Shown piece by piece: positions 16,654 through 23,421 of a stretch of 23,421 nucleotides of DNA. Within the stretch, counting starts at the first letter, position 1; each line of letters starts with the position of its first letter. The notes beneath the pieces were generated by a model. That model was given only the letters and a program-made list of their open reading frames with translations. It searched no databases and was not told the DNA's origin. The translations under genes were made by a program, and so were the position numbers. The DNA comes from an uncultured Clostridium sp. (lineage in GTDB: Bacteria; Bacillota; Clostridia; TANB77; CAG-508): contig USEI01000023.1 in NCBI GenBank assembly GCA_900553685.1, positions 1-23,421 on the forward strand, given 5' to 3'.

Positions 16654-16723
16654 GAGATAAATATTAAAACTAACTAATAACAATATAAGATAAAATAATA
16701 AAAAACAAAGGATGGTGTAAGAT

Positions 16724-17449
16724 ATGGCTAGTGGAAAACATGCTGGAAATCCTCGTGATTTTGAAAATGAAAACAATTATACTAATTATGATAATAATTT
16801 AGGTAATGATTATAGTGATTATTATGACGATGAAGAAGAATTTAACTATAAAAAATTATTTATAATTTTAGGAATAATTGTTGTAATAATAGTAGCAGGA
16901 ATTTTGGTATATAAATTTGTTTTCAATAAGGAAAAGGAAGTTGAAGAAACTCCTGCACAAGAAACTAAAGCAGAGATGATTAAGACTTTAGAGGGATATG
17001 ATGTTTTAGGGAAAGTAGTTATAGATAAAATAAATGTAGACCAATACATATTAGATTCAGTAGAAGGTGATGCACTAAAATATGGTATTGGAAAAATATA
17101 TGGAGGAAGCTTAAATAATTATGGTAATTTATGTTTAATAGGACATAATTATAATGAAATTTTTGCTAGGCTTTCAGAATTAGAAATTGGTGATGAAATT
17201 ACTTTAGTTGATGATGAATTAGCAGAAACTAAATATAGAGTAACAGAAAAGTTCTCTATTGAACCAGATAATCTAGAATGCATGCTTCAACCTGAGGATA
17301 AAATAGAACTTACATTAATAACTTGTGAAAGTGGAGCAACAACGAGGCTTGTTGTAAAAGCAGAAGAAATAAATGAGATTACAGAAGATACTGAAGTGGA
17401 AACAAATACAGTAGATAATTCAGTACAAGATTCAGAAGAAAATGTATAA
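16724..17449 (+). CDS. Sortase family transpeptidase with long acidic N-tail
   Basis: Sortases cleave a C-terminal sorting motif of secreted proteins and attach them to the wall or to other proteins. The 241-residue protein starts with a polar, Asn/Asp/Glu-rich cytoplasmic tail (about 1-43). One membrane anchor follows (about 44-66), then an extracellular beta-barrel domain. All three catalytic residues are present: H141 in LIGHNYNE, C201 in LTLITCESG and R208 in TTRLVV. The acidic C-tail after about 215 is unusual for a short sortase. A class D-like or related grouping is likely, but I cannot assign one. Ribosome site AAAGGATGGTG precedes ATG 16724. The next gene, 12 nt away, encodes a secreted protein with a possible sorting signal, its most likely substrate. 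Confidence 0.9.
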   Translation: MASGKHAGNPRDFENENNYTNYDNNLGNDYSDYYDDEEEFNYKKLFIILGIIVVIIVAGILVYKFVFNKEKEVEETPAQETKAEMIKTLEGYDVLGKVVIDKINVDQYILDSVEGDALKYGIGKIYGGSLNNYGNLCLIGHNYNEIFARLSELEIGDEITLVDDELAETKYRVTEKFSIEPDNLECMLQPEDKIELTLITCESGATTRLVVKAEEINEITEDTEVETNTVDNSVQDSEENV

Positions 17450-17461
17450 AGGAGCTGAAAA

Positions 17462-18595
17462 ATGAAAAAAGGTATATTTCAAATTTTATTAATATTATTA
17501 ATAATGACTTTAGTAATGTTAACAATTGGCATAACAGAGGTAAATGCAGACAGTAAAGCCGGAATTAATTGTCCAGGTTCTGTAAAAAAGGGTGAAAATT
17601 TTTCAGTATCTTTGATTTTGCCATCAAATGCTTATGCTGCTGAAAGTACAATAACAGTAAAATTTAGTGATGGAACAACATCTACTGCAAGATTAGTATT
17701 TTATAGTGGAATGAGTGATTTTCCAAATAGTGTAACTTTTAATGCAAAGGTTGAGGGAACAGCAACTGTTACTGCTTCGGCAATAATAATTTCTGATTCA
17801 GCTGGAAATACTGTTGAAAATGGAGGCTCAAAATCACAAACTTTAAATATAGAAAGTAATACACCAACACCTCCATCACAAGAACCATCTAATCCTTCAA
17901 CTCCAAGTACTCCAACAGATAATAACAACAATAATAATCAAGTTTCATTTACATCTGTAAATGAAACTGTATATGCTACAACAAATTGTAATATTAGGCA
18001 AAGTTATTCTACTAATAGTGCAAAATTGGGACAGGTAAGTCAAGGAACAGCACTTAAGAGAACAGGTGTAGGAAATAATGGCTGGTCAAGAATAGAATAT
18101 AATGGTCAAACAGCATATATATCAAGTCAATATGTTACAACAACAGCACCAGCTAAGGAAGAAGTTAAATTTACAGATGTAAATGAAACTTTATATGCAA
18201 CTCAAAGCTGTAATTTAAGACAAAGTTGGTCAACAGATAGTGAAAAAGTTGGATATTTGACAGAAGGACAAGAAGTTACAAGAACTGGTGTTGCAGATAA
18301 TGGCTGGTCAAGAATAAAATATAATGGAAAAGAGGTTTATGTTGCAACAAGATTATTAACAAAAGAAAAACCAGATGAAACAAGCGAAAATGAAGTTAAT
18401 AATACTATAACTAACGAAATAGTAGATGAAAATCAAACTGATTTAGAAATAATTCAATCAGAAATAGGTGTAATTCCTGATGTAGGAAATAATATTGCTG
18501 TAACTACTTATTTTATAGTAACAGTATTGGCAATAGGTTTAGTATGCGGAGGAATTTATTATATTAATATAAATAAAAAAGATAAGGATGTATAA
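17462..18595 (+). CDS. Secreted two-SH3b-domain surface protein with C-terminal anchor
   Basis: The 377-residue protein has a signal peptide (1 to about 29, cleavage plausible after VNA), then a beta-rich, Ig- or cohesin-like region (about 32-132). A Pro/Thr/Asn linker (133-160) leads to two bacterial SH3 repeats (about 167-226 and 241-300). They share the patterns VNETVYAT/VNETLYAT, CNIRQS/CNLRQS and NGWSRI, so they are recent duplicates. SH3b domains usually bind wall peptides. The tail has VIPDVG (337-342), a hydrophobic segment (345-369) and a basic end (KKDKDV), the layout of a cell-wall sorting signal or a simple membrane anchor. The sortase gene lies just upstream, AAGGAGCTG at the end of that gene is the ribosome site, and folD begins 2 nt after its stop codon. 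Confidence 0.87.
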   Translation: MKKGIFQILLILLIMTLVMLTIGITEVNADSKAGINCPGSVKKGENFSVSLILPSNAYAAESTITVKFSDGTTSTARLVFYSGMSDFPNSVTFNAKVEGTATVTASAIIISDSAGNTVENGGSKSQTLNIESNTPTPPSQEPSNPSTPSTPTDNNNNNNQVSFTSVNETVYATTNCNIRQSYSTNSAKLGQVSQGTALKRTGVGNNGWSRIEYNGQTAYISSQYVTTTAPAKEEVKFTDVNETLYATQSCNLRQSWSTDSEKVGYLTEGQEVTRTGVADNGWSRIKYNGKEVYVATRLLTKEKPDETSENEVNNTITNEIVDENQTDLEIIQSEIGVIPDVGNNIAVTTYFIVTVLAIGLVCGGIYYININKKDKDV

Positions 18596-18597
18596 TA

Positions 18598-19443
18598 ATG
18601 TCAGAAATAATTAACGGAAAAGAACTTTCTAAAAAAATAAAAAAAGAATTAAAAGAAAAAGTAAAAGAATTAAAAGAAAAAGGAATAAATCCTAAACTTG
18701 CTGTAATAATGGTAGGAGATGATGCTGGATCACAAGTTTATGTAAGAAATAAATCAAAGGCTTGTGAAAAAGTTGGAATAGAATTTGAAGAATATTTATT
18801 TGATGATAAATTACAAGAAAAAGAGTTATTACAACTTATAGAAAAATTAAATTTAGATGATTCTGTACACGGTATTTTACTACAGAGTCCTGTTCCAAAA
18901 CATATAGATATAAATAAAGCATTTAGAACAATTTCACCAGATAAAGATGTTGATGGATTTAATCCTATAAATGTTGGAAATCTAAGTATAGGAGAAGATG
19001 CTTTTATATCCTGTACACCATATGGGATAGTAAAAATGTTAGAAGAATATAATATAGAAACAGTTGGAAAAAAAGCAGTAATTTTAGGAAGAAGCAATAT
19101 TGTAGGAAAACCAATGATACAATGTATGTTAAATAAAAATTCAACTGTTACTGTATGTCATTCAAAAACAAAAGATATAGAAGAGGAAGTAAAAAGAGCA
19201 GATATAGTGATTGCTGCCATAGGAAAACCTAAATTTGTGAAAGCGCACATGGTAAAAGAAGGAGCTGTAGTAATTGATGTAGGAATTAATAGATTAGAAG
19301 ATGGTACTATTTGTGGGGATGTTGATTATGATGAAGTTTCTAAAAAAGCAAGTTACATAACTCCTGTTCCAGGTGGAGTAGGACCAATGACTATTGCAAT
19401 GCTTTTAAGTAATCTAGTTAAAGCTGCTAAAAAAAGTTTATAA
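18598..19443 (+). CDS. folD: Bifunctional methylenetetrahydrofolate dehydrogenase/cyclohydrolase FolD
   Basis: FolD interconverts 5,10-methylene-, 5,10-methenyl- and 10-formyl-tetrahydrofolate using NADP, feeding one-carbon units to purines and fMet. The 281-residue protein is the normal length. It shows the catalytic pair Y48 and K52 (SQVYVRNK), HGILLQSPVP, DKDVDGFNP, the cofactor-site GRSNIVGKP and the C-terminal VIDVGINR and TPVPGGVGPMT. The usual CTPxG motif is present as CTPYG. The start follows the previous stop by 2 nt, with AAGGATG inside the end of the preceding gene, so translation may be coupled. A housekeeping enzyme at the end of a surface-protein operon is a loose grouping. A terminator follows. 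Confidence 0.96.
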   Translation: MSEIINGKELSKKIKKELKEKVKELKEKGINPKLAVIMVGDDAGSQVYVRNKSKACEKVGIEFEEYLFDDKLQEKELLQLIEKLNLDDSVHGILLQSPVPKHIDINKAFRTISPDKDVDGFNPINVGNLSIGEDAFISCTPYGIVKMLEEYNIETVGKKAVILGRSNIVGKPMIQCMLNKNSTVTVCHSKTKDIEEEVKRADIVIAAIGKPKFVKAHMVKEGAVVIDVGINRLEDGTICGDVDYDEVSKKASYITPVPGGVGPMTIAMLLSNLVKAAKKSL

Positions 19444-19460
19444 TTTTAATTTAAAACTAA

Positions 19461-19490
19461 GGGGGCATAGAATTTTCTATGCTCTTTTTA
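19461..19490 (+). terminator. Rho-independent terminator after folD
   Basis: The hairpin GCATAGAA (19465-19472) with TTCTATGC (19475-19482), opening to an AATT tetraloop, can be lengthened by G-T and G-C pairs from the preceding G run. A T-run (19485-19489) follows. It ends the operon that includes uppP, sortase, the SH3b protein and folD. Confidence 0.88.
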
Positions 19491-19617
19491 TGTAATAGGA
19501 AAATTACTTGAATTTATATTATATATACTTTTACACTAATTTATTTCATAAATTTACTATCAGAACTAAGAAAAAATTGTATAAAATTTTTATTTTGAAA
19601 TTAAGGAGGAATTTTTA

Positions 19618-20475
19618 TTGATTGATGAATATGAAGTATGGTTATCAAATATAAATATTAGTAATAAAAGAAAAATAGAGTTATTAAAAAAATTTAGAAC
19701 TGCAAAGAAAATTTGGAATTTGGATAAAAAATCTTTAGAAAAATTAGATTTAAAAGAAAGTGAGATTAATAATATTTTAGAAAATGAAGAAAAGAGAAAT
19801 TTAGAAAAGTATGTAAATTATATGGTAAAACATAATATTTTATTAGTTTCATGTTTTTCTGAAAAATATCCAGATAGTTTAAAGTTTATAGATAATAGAC
19901 CTGTTTTCTTATATATTCGCGGAAATATTGAAAATTTATATGAAGATTGCATTGCAATAGTTGGTTCTAGAAATGCAAGTATTTATGGTAGAAATGTTGC
20001 AAGAAAAATAGCTAAAGAACTTGCAGATAGAAATATAAATATAGTAAGTGGACTTGCAGCTGGGATTGATAAATTTGCACATTTAGGAGCATTAGAAAGT
20101 AAAACAGGTAAAACAATAGCTGTACTTGGTACAGGAATTTCTGACAATGAAATATATCCTTTTGAAAATAAAAAACTTTTTGAAAATATTCTAGAAAGTA
20201 AAGGGACTATAATTTCAGAATTTAAATTAGGAACTAAGCCACTAAAATATAATTTTCCATTACGAAATAGAATTATTAGTGGATTATCAAAAAAATTAAT
20301 TGTTGTTGAAGCTGCCCAAAATAGTGGGAGTTTAATAACTGCAGATTTTGCGTTAGAACAAGGAAAAGATATTTATGCTGTACCAGGAAATATAACTTCT
20401 GAAAATTCTGTGGGGACTAATGAATTAATAAAACAAGGAGCTTATTTATTTAATAAAATAGATGATTTATTTTAA
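19618..20475 (+). CDS. dprA: DNA-processing protein DprA
   Basis: DprA binds incoming single-stranded DNA during natural transformation and loads RecA; it also occurs in species not known to be transformable. The 285-residue protein has an N-terminal helical region (about 1-100, SAM-like) and the Rossmann domain (about 105-285). The latter carries VGSRNASIYG, the core VSGLAAGIDKFAH, VLGTGI, the Arg-containing FPLRNRIISGL, VVEAAQNSGSLITADFALEQG and VPGN. It ends soon after that domain, so the C-terminal winged-helix (DML1) extension of some homologues is absent, as in S. pneumoniae DprA. The TTG start at 19618 follows AAGGAGGA (19603-19610). The usual neighbour topA is not downstream; no other competence gene is here. 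Confidence 0.95.
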   Translation: MIDEYEVWLSNINISNKRKIELLKKFRTAKKIWNLDKKSLEKLDLKESEINNILENEEKRNLEKYVNYMVKHNILLVSCFSEKYPDSLKFIDNRPVFLYIRGNIENLYEDCIAIVGSRNASIYGRNVARKIAKELADRNINIVSGLAAGIDKFAHLGALESKTGKTIAVLGTGISDNEIYPFENKKLFENILESKGTIISEFKLGTKPLKYNFPLRNRIISGLSKKLIVVEAAQNSGSLITADFALEQGKDIYAVPGNITSENSVGTNELIKQGAYLFNKIDDLF

Positions 20476-20812
20476 AATGAGGTAATATTTGATAAGATAT
20501 TAAAAATTTTAAATTTAGAGTATAATGGTTATTAAAATAAATTTTTATTTAAAATTATGTGAATAAAAATATGAAACTTAATAATAGCAAAAGGTAAGAA
20601 TTAAATATTTACATGTTCTTTAATAAAATTATAATTATTGTAAGAATTAAAAGAAAAGTAGTATAAATTCTTAATTTAATATTAAGAAAAAAATATATAA
20701 AAAAGCTTTATCTTTTTTATAAAATGTAATATAATACAAACTGATAAAAAGAAAAAAATGTAAATTAATTTTTCATATTTTATCATAAAAGTTTTTACTA
20801 AAAGGAGGATTT
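20476..20812. other. 337-bp intergenic region, AT-rich, with one promoter candidate
   Basis: No gene is visible on either strand; the longest ATG-led frames are under 20 codons without ribosome sites. A perfect TATAAT occurs at 20521-20526 but has no -35 at proper spacing. The stretch near 20540-20570 is AT-only and self-complementary, possibly a weak terminator for dprA. The second TATAAT, at 20730, is listed separately. Otherwise I see nothing. Confidence 0.5.
20707..20735 (+). promoter_or_regulatory. Candidate promoter for the penicillin-binding protein gene
   Basis: A perfect -10 TATAAT (20730-20735) has a weak -35 TTTATC (20707-20712) at 17-bp spacing. It lies about 78 bp upstream of the ATG at 20813, leaving a leader with AAAGGAGG just before the start. 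The poor -35 keeps confidence moderate; an activator could compensate. Confidence 0.45.
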
Positions 20813-23421
20813 ATGAGTACTGATAATAAGGAAACGAAGAGAATACGAACATCAGATTTAGATAAAAAATCAAAAAGTAAATCAAAAAGCTCTAAATCAA
20901 AAAGTGAAAAGGTAAAATTTAAAGATAAACACCCTAAACTTTCAAAAGCTATTAAAATAGCTCTTATAGTATTAGTTTTACTAATTATTATAGGTTCAGG
21001 TATTTTAGTAGGTGCTTTTTTTGGAATTTTTGGTGATGAATTAAAGATTGATGAATCTTTATTAAAAGTAGGATACGAAAATTCTACTGTTTATGATGCA
21101 GATGGGAATTTAATTGCAACTTTAAGTGGAGGAACTAAAAGAAAAAGTATAAGTTTAGCTGATATGTCTGAATATTTACCAAAAGCCTATGTAGCAATAG
21201 AAGACGAAAGATTCTATAAACATAGTGGAATTGATATATCAAGAACAGCTTATGCGACTTTTAACTATATAATTCATGCAGGAAAATCTAGCTTTGGTGG
21301 AAGTACAATAACACAACAAGTTATAAAAAATATTACTCAAGAAAAAGATAGAACAGCTTTAGCCGGAGTTATGAGAAAAATAAAAGAAATTTCAAAAGCA
21401 ATTCAAGTTGAACATTATCTATCAAAAGATCAAATACTTGAGTTATATCTTAACTTAATATTTGTTGGTGGAGATGACATAAATGGTGTTGAATTAGGAG
21501 CTGTATATTATTTTGATAAAAGTGCAAAAGATTTAAGTATAGCAGAATGTGCTTTTATGGCTGGAATAAACCATTCTCCAAATGCTTATAAACCATTTGA
21601 AGATTATGATGGCGATGAGACAAAGAAAAATGAAATGAAAGACAAAATAAATGATAGAACTAAAACAGTTCTTGCTAAAATGAAAGAACTTGAGTTCATT
21701 AATGATGATCAATATAATGAAGCAGTAACAGAAGTCGATAATGGATTAAGCTTTAAACAAGGTGAAAGTGCTAGTGTTACAACAGATGTATCTTATCATA
21801 CAGAAGCTGCTATAGATCAAATTTTAGACCAAATACTAGAAGAAAATGAAGGCAATGAAGATATGGATAGAGATGCTGCTGAAATGCTTTTATATAGTAG
21901 TGGTTTAAAAATTTATACAACACAAAAAACAGATATTCAACAAGCTTTAGAAGAAGAAATAGTAAAAGAAACTTATGTAAAAAGAACAACATATAAACAA
22001 GAAAATGAAGAAACTGGAGAGGAAGAAACAATAACACAATATTCTATTCCAACAATGGTAATAGAAGACCATAAAACAGGGCAAGTAGTTGCTGCAGCAA
22101 CAGCAACAGGATCAGCAGATGAAAGAACAGCAACAACAAAACTTGGATATTTAAATTATCCAACAAAACTAAAAAAACAAACAGGTTCATCAATGAAACC
22201 ATTATCAGTAGTAGCGCCTGGACTTGAAACAGGAAAAGTTACAGGAGCAACAACATATTATGATTATCAAACAACATGGGGAGAAGGTTCTGGTGCATGG
22301 ACTCCAAAAAATGAAAATGGTTTTCATGGTTTAGTGAATATGCGTACAGCAATAGGACTTTCACTTAATATTCCAAATGCTAAGGCATTAACAAATATTG
22401 GAACTGAAGCAGCAGTTGAATTTTGTAAAAGTATAGGTTTACCTGACTTTACAGCTGAAGGAATTAACCTTGCACTTGGTGGACTAAATGAAGGAATTTC
22501 ACCAGCAGATATGGCAGCTGCATATTCAGCTATTGCAAATGGAGGAGTATATATAACTCCAACATATTATACAAAAGTTACTGATAGTCAAGGAAATGTT
22601 GTATATGAACCAAAACAAGAAGAAAAAAGAGTTATGTCTGAGCAAAATGCTTATGTAGAATCAGATATTTTAAAAGAACCAACAAAACCTGGAATGACAG
22701 CTTCATATTGTGCAATGCAAGGGATGGATGTTGCTGCTAAAACAGGTACAACAAATGAAAGCTATGATAGATGGCTTTGTGGTTATACACCATATTATAC
22801 AGCAGCTTGTTGGTTTGGATATGCAAAAAGTGCAACAGTTGTATTTAGTGGAAATCCAGCAGGAAAAATTTGGGATGCTGTTATGACAAAAATACATGAA
22901 GATTTAGAAGATGCAACTTTTGAGGAACCAGATGGAATTGTTAGAAAAACAGTATGTAAAGTATCTGGAAAATTAGCACAAGAAGCTTGTGGAGCAAATG
23001 TATATACAGAAGTATTTTCTGAAGATAATGCTCCAACAGAAGTGTGTGAAGGTCATGGAGTTGTTACAATTTGTAATGATTCTCAGCAAATTGCAACACC
23101 TAATTGCCCAAATGTAACACAAATACAAGGATATATTCCAGAATATGAAAGAGACCCAGTTTGGCATACACAAGGAGTTATTACAGTAGCTCCAACAGGA
23201 ACTTGTCCAATACATGTGGCACCAGCAGCACCAGCAGCGCCAAGTGCACCAGCAGCACCAAGTACGCCAACACCTCCAACAAATAATAATTCTGGTAGTT
23301 CAGGAAATAGTGGTTCGTCGAATGATAAACCTAACGGTGGAAGCGATTCAGAAGGTGGAAACCCAGGAGGAGGAAGCGGTTCAGAAGGTGGAAACCCAGG
23401 AGGTGGAAGCGGTTCAGAAGG
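20813..23421 (+). CDS. pbpA: Class A penicillin-binding protein 1A, 3' end cut by window
   Basis: A bifunctional peptidoglycan glycosyltransferase/transpeptidase; 869 complete codons are inside the window and no stop is reached. After a Lys/Ser-rich cytoplasmic tail (1-45) comes a membrane anchor (46-74). The GT51 domain follows, with catalytic E130 in EDERFYKHSGID, GGSTITQQVIKN and ELYLNLIF. The transpeptidase domain has nucleophile S459 in TGSSMKP, SLN (517-519) and KTGT (643-646). A Cys-containing extension follows (CEGHG, CNDSQQ, NCPN, CPIH), then a Pro/Ala linker and an 11-residue Gly-rich repeat to the edge. AAAGGAGG (20801-20808) fixes the start. The symbol pbpA is only the usual Clostridia label for PBP1A. 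It probably works with the UppS/UppP-supplied carrier lipid. Confidence 0.95.
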   Translation, partial: MSTDNKETKRIRTSDLDKKSKSKSKSSKSKSEKVKFKDKHPKLSKAIKIALIVLVLLIIIGSGILVGAFFGIFGDELKIDESLLKVGYENSTVYDADGNLIATLSGGTKRKSISLADMSEYLPKAYVAIEDERFYKHSGIDISRTAYATFNYIIHAGKSSFGGSTITQQVIKNITQEKDRTALAGVMRKIKEISKAIQVEHYLSKDQILELYLNLIFVGGDDINGVELGAVYYFDKSAKDLSIAECAFMAGINHSPNAYKPFEDYDGDETKKNEMKDKINDRTKTVLAKMKELEFINDDQYNEAVTEVDNGLSFKQGESASVTTDVSYHTEAAIDQILDQILEENEGNEDMDRDAAEMLLYSSGLKIYTTQKTDIQQALEEEIVKETYVKRTTYKQENEETGEEETITQYSIPTMVIEDHKTGQVVAAATATGSADERTATTKLGYLNYPTKLKKQTGSSMKPLSVVAPGLETGKVTGATTYYDYQTTWGEGSGAWTPKNENGFHGLVNMRTAIGLSLNIPNAKALTNIGTEAAVEFCKSIGLPDFTAEGINLALGGLNEGISPADMAAAYSAIANGGVYITPTYYTKVTDSQGNVVYEPKQEEKRVMSEQNAYVESDILKEPTKPGMTASYCAMQGMDVAAKTGTTNESYDRWLCGYTPYYTAACWFGYAKSATVVFSGNPAGKIWDAVMTKIHEDLEDATFEEPDGIVRKTVCKVSGKLAQEACGANVYTEVFSEDNAPTEVCEGHGVVTICNDSQQIATPNCPNVTQIQGYIPEYERDPVWHTQGVITVAPTGTCPIHVAPAAPAAPSAPAAPSTPTPPTNNNSGSSGNSGSSNDKPNGGSDSEGGNPGGGSGSEGGNPGGGSGSE
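23336..23421 (+). repeat. In-frame 33-bp tandem repeat in the PBP1A tail, cut by the window edge
   Basis: Two full 33-bp units (23336-23368 and 23369-23401) and 20 nt of a third encode the 11-residue unit GG-S-(D/G)-SEGGNPG. Copies differ at only a few bases, indicating recent expansion and likely length variation between strains. The GC content is well above the surroundings because Gly and Pro codons dominate. Confidence 0.9.

Noticed and set aside
240..20475. No TGA stop among the 19 complete genes (15 TAA, 4 TAG), hinting at a TGA-as-Trp code
   Set aside because: Trp positions in conserved motifs are all TGG, the genes are full length under the standard code, and low TGA use is normal at this AT content.
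19618..20475. DprA considered as truncated
   Set aside because: The missing part is only the optional C-terminal winged helix; the Rossmann core is complete and the length equals that of functional short DprA proteins.
21810..23215. Open frames on the minus strand within the PBP1A gene (for example 21810-22037, 22703-22897 and 22973-23215)
   Set aside because: They are Phe/Leu- or Cys/Ser-rich reverse images of the codon pattern of a clear gene, without ribosome sites or family motifs.
23336..23421. 33-bp repeats considered as a CRISPR array
   Set aside because: They are in frame, contiguous and code for a regular Gly-rich protein tail.

Overview
The window is about 23 kb of very AT-rich DNA in which every recognisable gene lies on the + strand: the 3' end of a tRNA-Gln gene and 20 protein genes, the last cut by the right edge. 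A PolC-type replicative polymerase, a sortase, a dipicolinate synthase subunit, strong AGGAGG-like ribosome binding sites, three well-supported TTG starts and preference for AGA and TAA codons point to a low-GC Gram-positive of the Clostridia, probably a spore former. The species cannot be named from the sequence. The standard genetic code fits throughout (Trp is TGG), and no phage, insertion sequence or CRISPR array was seen.

Layout. 1-97: end of tRNA-Gln(CUG) and its terminator. 146-1512: a single-gene unit for a FucO-like iron alcohol dehydrogenase with its own promoter and terminator. 1710-3208: an unrecognised protein of possible Rossmann type, then greA with a near-consensus promoter starting one base after the previous stop codon and a clear terminator. 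3287-3727: a Nudix hydrolase. 3862-13230: a long co-directional housekeeping cluster, pyrH-frr-uppS-cdsA-rseP-(zinc ribbon/PH-like membrane protein)-polC-DUF1294, preceded by phased A-tracts and an extended -10 promoter. 13290-14773: a long hairpin, a near-perfect promoter and a membrane-anchored TPR protein. 14918-19490: dpaA, uppP, sortase, a secreted SH3b-repeat protein and folD, ending at a hairpin terminator. 19618-20475: dprA. 20813 to the edge: a class A penicillin-binding protein with a repetitive Gly-rich C-terminal tail.

How it fits together. Several genes serve the envelope. UppS makes undecaprenyl diphosphate and UppP converts it to the lipid carrier. CdsA makes CDP-diacylglycerol, PBP1A polymerises and cross-links peptidoglycan, and the sortase may attach the neighbouring SH3b protein. 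The pyrH-to-polC block mixes nucleotide supply, ribosome recycling, lipid synthesis, membrane proteolysis and replication, as in many Firmicutes. Here, however, dxr and ispG, usually found beside rseP, are absent. dpaA also lacks an adjacent dpaB. I see no clearly new defence or mobile system. The most interesting points are the sortase with a possible non-canonical substrate, the missing isoprenoid genes, the orphan dpaA, and the promoter and hairpin architecture.
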